From Solirubrobacterales bacterium 70-9 (GTDB taxonomy: Bacteria; Actinomycetota; Thermoleophilia; Solirubrobacterales; 70-9): a stretch of 10,534 bases of DNA. How positions within the stretch are numbered: position 1 is the stretch's first letter; each line of letters starts with the position of its first letter. Below, piece after piece: positions 1 through 6,625 of this stretch. The DNA is taken from contig MKSH01000074.1 in assembly GCA_001898095.1 (NCBI GenBank), positions 7,163 to 17,696 on the forward strand. Reading direction: 5' to 3'. The position numbers and the translations under genes are program-made. The notes below the pieces were generated by a model. That model made no database searches and was not told the origin of the DNA. It saw only the letters and a list, made by a program, of their open reading frames with translations.

Positions 1-2
1 GC

Positions 3-182
3 CGCGGCTTCGAAGCCAACTCCCTTAAGAGCGTGTCGGTCCCCGAACCGCTTGACCAGCCCCCGTGCGAGCACGCGCCAAAGCTAGCGCCCCGTGAGGA
101 AGGTCTGGGGTCTCCTCGACCGGACACTCAGCGCGAGCGAAGCGAGTCGCGTCCGGGCGGGGAGACCCCAGACCTTCCCTAG
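3..182 (+). CDS. Possible C-terminal tail of an upstream gene (partial, unidentified)
   Basis: One frame is open from the left edge to a TAG at 180-182. The translation starts RGFEANSLKSVSVPEPLDQP and ends with an Arg/Ser/Pro/Gly-rich stretch (SPRPDTQRERSESRPGGETP). The first 30 or so codons mostly end in G or C, as in the real genes here. The last 28 codons are simply the translation of the hairpin at 98-178, so the natural protein may once have ended earlier. From the position before hemB, an early tetrapyrrole gene such as hemC or hemD would be expected, but no motif confirms it. The stretch may also be non-coding. The other two forward frames close at 26-28 and 85-87. Confidence 0.3.
   Translation, partial: RGFEANSLKSVSVPEPLDQPPCEHAPKLAPREEGLGSPRPDTQRERSESRPGGETPDLP
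98..178. repeat. Long inverted repeat / hairpin upstream of hemB
   Basis: The arms 98-115 (GGAAGGTCTGGGGTCTCC) and 161-178 are perfect 18-bp reverse complements. Pairing continues inward after a four-base step that is partly paired (116-119 against 157-160), with CCGGAC at 120-125 against GTCCGG at 151-156, then ACTC 126-129 against GAGT 144-147. The apex holds GCGAGCGAAGCGAG-like sequence. The whole 81-nt segment can fold into one stem on either strand. It ends 14 nt before the hemB ATG. Such elements are often dispersed REP/MITE-like repeats. It could also act as a terminator of the upstream gene, though no T-run follows, or as a block to upstream transcription. Which role applies cannot be decided from this window. 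Confidence 0.85.
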
Positions 183-185
183 ACT
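180..185 (+). promoter_or_regulatory. Candidate -10 element (TAGACT) for a leaderless hemB transcript
   Basis: TAGACT fits the actinobacterial TANNNT -10 pattern and ends 7 nt before the ATG at 193, the spacing expected when transcription starts at or next to the start codon. No Shine-Dalgarno sequence lies before this ATG, which agrees with a leaderless mRNA. No good -35 is visible; that position falls in the right arm of the hairpin at 98-178. The same hexamer occurs at 10417-10422 in front of the right-edge gene. Confidence 0.4.
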
Positions 186-192
186 GACCCTG

Positions 193-1167
193 ATGCCTTT
201 CCCGGCCACCCGCATGCGTCGCCTGCGCGGCACCGCCACCTTCCGCTCCCTGGTCCGCGAAACCGAGCTCTCGCCGGACCACCTGATCATGCCCGCGTTC
301 GTGATCGCCGGCGAGGGGATCCGCGAGGAGATCCCGTCGATGCCGGGGGTCGAGCGCCACTCGATCTCCAACCTGGTCGAGCACGCGGGCGAGGTCGCCG
401 CGGCCGGGATCGGGACGATGCTGCTGTTCGGCATCCCCTCGACCAAGGACGAGTACGGGACCGGCGCCTACGACGACGAGGGCATCGTCCAGATGGCGGT
501 GCGGGCGCTGAAGGAGGCCCACCCCGACCTCACCGTGATCACCGATGTCTGCCTCTGCGAGTACACCTCGCACGGCCACTGCGGGATCCCCGACGCCGAC
601 GGCAGGATCCAGAACGACCTCAGCGTCGAGTTGATCGCGAAAACCGCGATCTCGCACGCCGACGCGGGCGCCGACGCGGTCGCGCCCAGCGACATGATGG
701 ACGGCCGGATCGGGGCGATCCGCTTCCAGCTCGACGAGGAGGGGCACGCCGACGTGCCGATCATCGCCTACAGCGCCAAGTACGCCTCCGCCTTCTACGG
801 GCCGTTCCGCGACGCGGCCGAGTCGACCCCGGAATTCGGCGACCGGCGCGGGTACCAGATGGATCCGTCGAACGGCGCCGAAGCGGTGCGCGAGGCCGAA
901 CTCGACCTCGAGGAGGGCGCCGACATGCTGATGGTGAAGCCCGCCACGCCCTACATGGACGTCATCCGCCGGGTGAAGGACGCGACCGGCGCGCCCGTCG
1001 CCGCCTACCATGTCTCCGGCGAGTACTCGGCGCTGAAAGCCGCCGCTCTGAACGGGTGGCTGGACGAGCGCCAGGCCGTCCTCGAGACGCTGACCGGGAT
1101 CCGCCGCGCCGGCGCCGACGCGATCATCACCTACTACGCGAAGGAGGCCGCAGGTTGGCTTCAGTGA
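193..1167 (+). CDS. hemB: Delta-aminolevulinic acid dehydratase (porphobilinogen synthase), zinc type
   Basis: HemB is cytosolic and condenses two 5-aminolevulinate molecules into porphobilinogen, the first pyrrole of heme, siroheme and cobalamin. The 324-aa product has the usual family length and opens with the standard RMRRLRGTATFRSLVRET-type start. The Schiff-base lysines are K196 (in YSAKYASAFYGPFR) and K249 (in MLMVKPA). The cluster DVCLCEYTSHGHCG (C120, C122, C130) marks the zinc-binding type, not the aspartate-rich magnesium type. An upstream in-frame GTG at 94 was rejected because it would translate the hairpin. ATG 193 is preferred; ATG 214 (M8) is a possible alternative. It is first in the operon and its last 13 nt overlap the next gene, whose ribosome binding site lies inside hemB. 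Confidence 0.97.
   Translation: MPFPATRMRRLRGTATFRSLVRETELSPDHLIMPAFVIAGEGIREEIPSMPGVERHSISNLVEHAGEVAAAGIGTMLLFGIPSTKDEYGTGAYDDEGIVQMAVRALKEAHPDLTVITDVCLCEYTSHGHCGIPDADGRIQNDLSVELIAKTAISHADAGADAVAPSDMMDGRIGAIRFQLDEEGHADVPIIAYSAKYASAFYGPFRDAAESTPEFGDRRGYQMDPSNGAEAVREAELDLEEGADMLMVKPATPYMDVIRRVKDATGAPVAAYHVSGEYSALKAAALNGWLDERQAVLETLTGIRRAGADAIITYYAKEAAGWLQ
1141..1147 (+). promoter_or_regulatory. Strong Shine-Dalgarno AAGGAGG deciding a TTG start
   Basis: AAGGAGG lies inside the hemB coding end, 7 nt before TTG 1155. The nearby in-frame GTG at 1164 would be 16 nt away, too far. This sets the start of the AhbA-AhbB-like gene at TTG 1155. Confidence 0.8.
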
Positions 1168-2252
1168 AGACGTCAGCGAAAGTTCCCCAGTCGAAGGCGC
1201 GCTCGCGCAAGGACGGGGCTGCGATCCCGCTCGACGAGACCGACAAGCGGCTGATGAACCTGCTGCAGTCGAACTTCCCGCTCGACCCGGAGCCCTTCGC
1301 GCTGCTCGCCGGCGAGGCCGACCTGGAGCTCGACGACGTGCTCGGCCGCACCCAGAGGCTGCTGGACAACCGGATCATCCGCGAGATCACGCCGATCTTC
1401 GACACCCGTGCGCTCGGCTACGAATCGATGCTGGTGGCGGCGAAAGTCGACTCCGAGCACCCGCAGCGGGCGGCCAAGCTGGTCAACGCGCACCCCGGCG
1501 TCTCGCACAACTACCTCCGCACCCATGACTTCAACCTCTGGTTCACGATCGCCACGCCGCCTGACTCGAAGCTCGGGCTGAAGGGGCAGATCGACGCGCT
1601 GATGGAGGAGACCGGCGCCGTCTCGATGCGCGAACTGCCGACCCTCACCCTGTTCAAGATCAACATGAACCTGGAGATGGAGGGCGACACCGAGGCCCTT
1701 GCCGCCGCGGTTGAAGCCGCGCCCCCGCGTGAGCTCGAGGCGCAGCCTTACGACGAGACCGACATCGCGATCATCAAAGCCCTCCAGGGTCCGATGAAGG
1801 CGATCGAGCGCCCCTACGACGAGGCGGCGCAGGAGGTCGGGATGTCGACCGAGGAGCTGCTCGACCACCTCGGCGGCATGGTCGACCGCCACATCCTCCG
1901 CCGCGTCGCGGCGATCCTCTACCACCGCCGCGCCGGCTTCTCCGCCAACGGGATGGGGGTCTGGAAGGTCCCCGAGGACCAGATCCTCGAGGTCGGTGGC
2001 CGCATGGCGGCGACCCGCGGGATCAGCCACTGCTACCAGCGGCCGACCTACGAGGACTGGCCCTACAGCGTCTTCACGATGGCCCACGGCCGCTCCAAGG
2101 AGGAGTGCGACGCAGTGCTCGACTCGATCGCCGAGAAGTGCGAGATGGGCCCCGACGACCGCGCCACCCTCTACTCCTCGACCGAGTACAAGAAGATCCG
2201 CCTCCACTACTTCACGCCGGATTACGCCGAGTGGGAGGCCGCGCACTCGTGA
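1155..2252 (+). CDS. ahbAB-like: Fused AhbA-AhbB-type siroheme decarboxylase homologue (Lrp/AsnC-like)
   Basis: AhbA and AhbB normally form a two-subunit siroheme decarboxylase that makes 12,18-didecarboxysiroheme. The NirD/L/G/H relatives do the same for heme d1, and fused NirDL proteins are known. This 365-aa protein contains two such units in tandem. Unit one covers about residues 25-175, with an AsnC-like HTH (LDETDKRLMNLLQ), then VSHNYLRTHDFNLWFT at 116-131. Unit two covers about 198-355, with HTH YDETDIAIIKALQ, then GFSANGMGVW (261-270), SHCYQR (291-296) and WPYSVFTMAHG (302-312). The SHCYQRP and MxHG motifs are AhbB-like; the His of MAHG matches the conserved AhbB histidine. Automatic annotation would often call this an AsnC-family regulator. 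Its place between hemB and hemL supports the enzyme. AhbC, AhbD and NirS are not in the window, so the end product is unknown. Confidence 0.85.
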   Translation: MASVKTSAKVPQSKARSRKDGAAIPLDETDKRLMNLLQSNFPLDPEPFALLAGEADLELDDVLGRTQRLLDNRIIREITPIFDTRALGYESMLVAAKVDSEHPQRAAKLVNAHPGVSHNYLRTHDFNLWFTIATPPDSKLGLKGQIDALMEETGAVSMRELPTLTLFKINMNLEMEGDTEALAAAVEAAPPRELEAQPYDETDIAIIKALQGPMKAIERPYDEAAQEVGMSTEELLDHLGGMVDRHILRRVAAILYHRRAGFSANGMGVWKVPEDQILEVGGRMAATRGISHCYQRPTYEDWPYSVFTMAHGRSKEECDAVLDSIAEKCEMGPDDRATLYSSTEYKKIRLHYFTPDYAEWEAAHS

Positions 2253-2255
2253 GGA
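2251..2255 (+). promoter_or_regulatory. Shine-Dalgarno GAGGA supporting a CTG start for hemL
   Basis: GAGGA overlaps the TGA of the preceding gene (2250-2252) and lies 7 nt before CTG 2263. No ATG, GTG or TTG gives the conserved HemL N-terminus in this frame. The first standard starts (GTG 2290, ATG 2293) fall within the conserved PGGVNSPVRA segment and have no comparable ribosome binding site. Confidence 0.5.
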
Positions 2256-2262
2256 CGCACTC

Positions 2263-3515
<1,253 letters not shown>

Positions 3516-3519
<4 letters not shown>

Positions 3520-3914
3520 GCACGTCGGCCGCCGGCCCGCTCCAGGTTCTGGCCGAGCAGTTACGCGCCGAGGACACGCCGATCGCCGAGCACGTCGTCG
3601 AGCCCGTCGGGACCGACGAGCCGGGGCTGAGCGAGGAGTACGCGGTGGTGTTCGAGGCCGTGCGCGAGGGCTACCTGCTGCACTACGGCGAGCCGCGGCT
3701 GATGGCGGGGCACGACGCGGACCTCGGGCTTCTGGCCGGGGACTACCTCTACGCGTTGGGATTGGACCGCTTGGCGGCGATCGGTGACACCGAGGCGGTG
3801 GCGGTGCTCTCGGAGCTGATCGGGAGGTGCGCGCAGGCGCACGCGGAGGGAAGGGACGGCGAGGTGGCGGAGCTCTGGGAGGTCGCGGCGCGGAGGCTTG
3901 CGGAGAGGGGTTAG
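3516..3914 (+). CDS. Conserved-looking hypothetical protein, all-helical, last gene of the hem operon
   Basis: This 132-aa protein starts at GTG 3516, overlapping the hemL stop as GTGA, with GAGG at 3505-3508 spaced 7 nt. It is acidic and predicted mostly helical, with no signal peptide or membrane segment. The centre reads LLHYGEPRLMAGHDADLG followed by LLAGDYLYALGLDRLAAIGD. The GDYLYA part resembles the helix after the first metal-binding region of trans-prenyl diphosphate synthases. No DDxxD motif is present, so catalysis is not supported and the likeness may be coincidental. Tight coupling suggests a role with HemL or tetrapyrrole synthesis, perhaps as a small partner. Its TAG overlaps the stop of the convergent gene. 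Confidence 0.8.
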
Positions 3915-4906
3915 GGACGAGGGTCTGGACGGGGCGATCCCGTCCACGGCCCGGGCAGGCCGTGGCCGGGATCGCGCTGGGGGAGGTGCGGGCGCGTGCG
4001 GCGGAGGACGTCGGTCACTTCGTCCGGCGCGTGGGCGATCTGCCAGTGCGTGAACCGAAGAACTCGGAATCCGGCCGCCGTGTGGACCTGGTCGCGCCGT
4101 GCCATGCGCGCCTGCTGACTCGGCGTGCGGTGGTAGCGGAGGCCGTCGGTCTCGACGATCAGGTCGTGGTCGGGGAAGAGGAAGTCGACTTCGTAATCCA
4201 AGACCCATTCTTTGGAGAGGGGGCGGGCGAAGCCCGCAGCCAACGCCAAGGGGCGAAAGAGAACCTCGAGGTCCGAATCTGAGAGGCGAAAGGTGTGCCG
4301 ATCGAGGAGCGTGGCGAGCTTCTTGACGCCCAACTCCCCGGCGTGGTCGTCGAGCGCCGCGCGAAGAGTCTCCGGATCGACCAGGTCGAGCTTGTCTGCC
4401 TCGTTGACGGCGCGCTCGAGTCGGAGCGGCAGGAGTTCGGTGGCGACGTCGATCAGCGTCTGGACCGGATCGGTGACCGGGATGCCCCGTCGGTGGGTGA
4501 AGTTCTTGGCATCGAGGGAGGGCCGACAGCGCACCTTGATCCCCTTGCGCTCCAGTCGACTGCGCCGCGGGATCGTTATGTCAATCCGCCGTTCCCACTC
4601 GCGGCCGATTCCCCATAACTCTGCCGCGCTCCGGTGGCTGAGCACCGCCCCGTCCCCGCAGGCGAGCACTGCTGCCATCCACCGCCCATCCGGAGTGAGC
4701 TCCTGCCGACCCACGGCATAGATCCCTCGGGCAACGAGGAAGAGGCGCCCGCTCTGGGTCCGGTGCTCGATCCCGCGACGGCTGAACCCGAGCGCTTCGA
4801 GTTGAGCGCGCGAGACGACGCCGTGCTGCGCCCGCACCACCGCCCACGCGCCACGATCGCGCCCGCCCGCCCCTCGATCGGGCGCTGAGTGACTTGACCA
4901 CACCAT
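3911..4906 (-). CDS. AbiEi-like winged-helix / DUF559 (Vsr-like nuclease fold) protein
   Basis: The 331-aa product joins two parts. Residues about 20-100 form an AbiEi-antitoxin-type HTH region: WAVVRAQHGVVSRAQLEALG, then RRGIEHR, LVARGIYAVG and LSHRSAAELWGI. Residues about 205-305 form a DUF559 domain of the Vsr/PD-(D/E)xK-like fold: DSDLEVLF (211-218), DYEVDFLFPDHDLIVETDG (237-255), H259, RRDQ (270-273) and GFRVLRFTHWQI (279-290). The acidic residues D241 and E252 with D254 are candidate metal ligands. The family is abundant in Solirubrobacterales; its role is not established, and defence or DNA repair are guesses. No AbiEii toxin gene lies next to it. The start is ATG 4906, in the middle of a 32-bp palindrome, with no Shine-Dalgarno visible. 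The C-terminal tail GLPGPWTGSPRPDPRP is encoded by terminator-like hairpins. Confidence 0.85.
   Translation of the reverse strand: MVWSSHSAPDRGAGGRDRGAWAVVRAQHGVVSRAQLEALGFSRRGIEHRTQSGRLFLVARGIYAVGRQELTPDGRWMAAVLACGDGAVLSHRSAAELWGIGREWERRIDITIPRRSRLERKGIKVRCRPSLDAKNFTHRRGIPVTDPVQTLIDVATELLPLRLERAVNEADKLDLVDPETLRAALDDHAGELGVKKLATLLDRHTFRLSDSDLEVLFRPLALAAGFARPLSKEWVLDYEVDFLFPDHDLIVETDGLRYHRTPSQQARMARRDQVHTAAGFRVLRFTHWQIAHAPDEVTDVLRRTRPHLPQRDPGHGLPGPWTGSPRPDPRP
3927..3963. terminator. Two tandem hairpins between convergent genes (candidate terminator)
   Basis: Stem one pairs GGACGGG (3927-3933) with CCCGTCC (3939-3945) around the loop GCGAT. Stem two pairs ACGGCC (3946-3951) with GGCCGT (3958-3963) around CGGGCA. 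Both are perfect, and they begin 12 nt after the + strand stop. No T-run follows, which is common in high-GC actinobacteria. They lie inside the 3' end of the convergent minus gene and encode its Pro/Gly/Arg-rich tail, so they would terminate the hem operon but not the opposite transcript before its stop. Confidence 0.55.
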
Positions 4907-4921
4907 GGTGTGGTCAAGTCA
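4890..4921. promoter_or_regulatory. Perfect 32-bp palindrome spanning the start codon of the AbiEi/DUF559 gene
   Basis: The half-site TGACTTGACCACACCA (4890-4905) is followed directly by its exact reverse complement (4906-4921), with no spacer; the centre is CCATGG. The minus-strand ATG (4906-4904) sits at the dyad axis. Symmetry stops exactly at 4890/4921. A dimeric HTH protein could bind it; AbiEi antitoxins are known to autoregulate through inverted repeats, so self-binding is plausible. In RNA it could also fold and sequester the start. Each half contains TTGACC, a -35-like hexamer, one per strand. Confidence 0.8.
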
Positions 4922-4978
4922 TGCAGACAAGCCTTCTCGCCCCCTCCGGGGCCGCGGAATCCCGCTAAGCGCGGAGCT

Positions 4979-6625
4979 TTACGCGTGCGCGAGGGGCTTC
5001 AGGCGGGTCTTTTCGACCCGTTCGAGCTTCTTTTTCAGGCGGATGAACTGGGCCTCCTGAGCGGGGGTCCGTTCGTAGCCCTCGAAGGCGAGGTTGATTT
5101 CCTCGTTCGGGTCCGTCTTCAGGTCGTACATCTCCCACTGGGGCGGTTTCGGACCCGGGCGTTCGACCGGCTTGGCTTCCTTGACTTCGGTCTTGATATC
5201 GACGTATTTCGCCAGCTTCCAACGTTTCTCGCGGATCGAGCGGACGTGGTTGGGCTGTTTGGGGTAGGGCCCGGTGTGCTGCCCGGACTGGAAGTCGTCG
5301 TAGGTGAAGGCGATGTAGTCCTGGGGCTCCTTACCGCGGTGCGGGTTGAGGACGATGTCCGAGTAGTCGACCCCCTGCCAGTTGCGGCGCGCCGCCTTCG
5401 GCGCATCGGCGAGGCTCGCCAGCGTGGGGAGGAGGTCGACGTGGGAGACGAGGGCGTCCGAGGTGACCGGGCGCGGGAACATCTTCGGGTTCGAGTAGAC
5501 GAGCGGGACTTTCAGCGACTCCTCGTAGAAGTTGAAGTTCTTCTGCCGCAGGCCGCCGTGGGAGAGGCCCATCTCGCCGTGGTCGGAGGTACGGATGATC
5601 AGCGTGTCTTCGTAGAGGCCTTTCGCTTCCAGCTTGTTCAGCACTTCGACCAGGTAGTTGTCGGAGCTCCGCATCAGGTTGCCGTAGAAGTTCAGGTAGG
5701 CCTTCTTTTCGGCTTCCTTTTTCGGCTTCCCGGTGAGGTTGAAGATTTTGAGGAATTCTTCCTGCACCGTGGGCTTGGTCGAGAGGTCTTCTTCGCTGGT
5801 CGGCGGCACTTCGATGTCGCCCGCCAGCCAGGAGGTGTCGTAGCCCGATTCTTCGAACGTCCGGCTCGGGTAGAAGAGGACGTCGTGGGGGTTGACCAGC
5901 GAGATGATCAAGAAGAAGGGCCTTTTGCCCAGCCCGGCGACCTCCTCGATGTACTGGAGCGCCCCTTCCTTCGATTCCTGGTACGGGCCTTTCGATTCGA
6001 TGATGCGCCCGTCGTTGTTGGTGTAGCCGCCGCCCGCCTGCGGGATCGACTGGTTGGCGCCCGCGTCCGGCGGATCCCAACGGCTGAAGCCGTAGCGTTC
6101 GAGGTCGTAAGGCTCGTCGGTTTCCCCCGCCGGTTTGGCGCAGTGCCACTTCCCCTTGTAGACGACGTCGTAGCCGGCCGCCCTCATCACGGTGCCGAGG
6201 TTCGGCAATTGTTCCGGCAGCGGTAGGTTCACCTGGGGATAGGCTTCTTCCGACATTTCCGACTCGAGCGTGTATTTCACGCCGTGCTGAGCCGGGAAGT
6301 AGCCGGTCATCAGGCTGGAGCGCGAGGGCGAGCACATGCAGGCCGCCGTGCAGGCCGTTTCAAAGCTCAGTCCGTGACGTCGCAGGCGCCGCATCCCCGG
6401 CAGGTTTTCCCGCATCCAGTTGGCCGGGAAGTGCTGGATCGCCCGCTCCTGGTCGGTCAGGAAGAGGATCACGTTCTTGCCGTTCAGGCCTTCGCCCTGC
6501 GGCGCGCCGAACGCCGTGTCGACCCCGAGCCCGCGCGAGAGCAGCGCCGCCGCCGCGGCACCGGCCCCGGTGCCGAGCAGCTGTTTGCGGGTCAGGCCGC
6601 CTTCGCGGCGCTCAGCTTCACTCAT
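4979..6625 (-). CDS. Exported type I sulfatase (alkaline phosphatase superfamily, formylglycine type)
   Basis: Type I sulfatases hydrolyse sulfate esters using a formylglycine made from the Cys of CxPSR. This 548-aa protein has C98 in CMCSPSRSSLMTG. Other family motifs are NVILFLTDQER (51-61, metal-binding D58 and Q59), YKGKWHCAK (156-164), NPHD (245-248), TSDHGEMG (347-353, D348/H349) and YEESLKVPLVYSNP (367-380). A C-terminal WEMYDLKTDPNEEINLA is also typical. The substrate is unknown. The N-terminus LTRKQLLGTGAGAAAAALLS looks like a Tat signal with an RK in place of RR, fitting modification before export. The start is ATG 6625 with AGGAGG 5 nt away; a 39-residue Arg-rich upstream extension was rejected. 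The ATG overlaps the stop of the propeller gene (ATGA). The longest insertion, about 255-310, is Lys/Glu-rich. Confidence 0.93.
   Translation of the reverse strand: MSEAERREGGLTRKQLLGTGAGAAAAALLSRGLGVDTAFGAPQGEGLNGKNVILFLTDQERAIQHFPANWMRENLPGMRRLRRHGLSFETACTAACMCSPSRSSLMTGYFPAQHGVKYTLESEMSEEAYPQVNLPLPEQLPNLGTVMRAAGYDVVYKGKWHCAKPAGETDEPYDLERYGFSRWDPPDAGANQSIPQAGGGYTNNDGRIIESKGPYQESKEGALQYIEEVAGLGKRPFFLIISLVNPHDVLFYPSRTFEESGYDTSWLAGDIEVPPTSEEDLSTKPTVQEEFLKIFNLTGKPKKEAEKKAYLNFYGNLMRSSDNYLVEVLNKLEAKGLYEDTLIIRTSDHGEMGLSHGGLRQKNFNFYEESLKVPLVYSNPKMFPRPVTSDALVSHVDLLPTLASLADAPKAARRNWQGVDYSDIVLNPHRGKEPQDYIAFTYDDFQSGQHTGPYPKQPNHVRSIREKRWKLAKYVDIKTEVKEAKPVERPGPKPPQWEMYDLKTDPNEEINLAFEGYERTPAQEAQFIRLKKKLERVEKTRLKPLAHA

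Noticed and set aside
25..1011. Long minus-strand open frame opposite hemB (similar ones at 1173-2246, 2311-3453 and on + at 4910-6226, 6805-8259, 8346-9494)
   Set aside because: Arg/Asp/Val/Gly-rich shadow translations typical of the antisense of high-GC genes. The opposite frames carry clear family motifs.
1155..2252. AsnC/Lrp transcriptional regulator
   Set aside because: Two tandem units with AhbB-type SHCYQRP and MAHG motifs and a hem operon context fit siroheme decarboxylase better, although DNA binding is not excluded.
1996..2262. N-terminal extension of hemL back to ATG 1996
   Set aside because: It translates the AhbA-AhbB-like gene out of frame into Ser/Arg/Pro/Thr-rich sequence, and the family length is already met from 2263.
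3911..4906. Complete type IV toxin-antitoxin pair (AbiEi/AbiEii)
   Set aside because: Only the AbiEi-type HTH is present. No nucleotidyltransferase toxin motif is seen in either neighbour.
4939..4952. GCCCC/GGGGC stem downstream of the sulfatase as terminator
   Set aside because: The stem is only 5 bp, with no T-run. It is too weak to claim.
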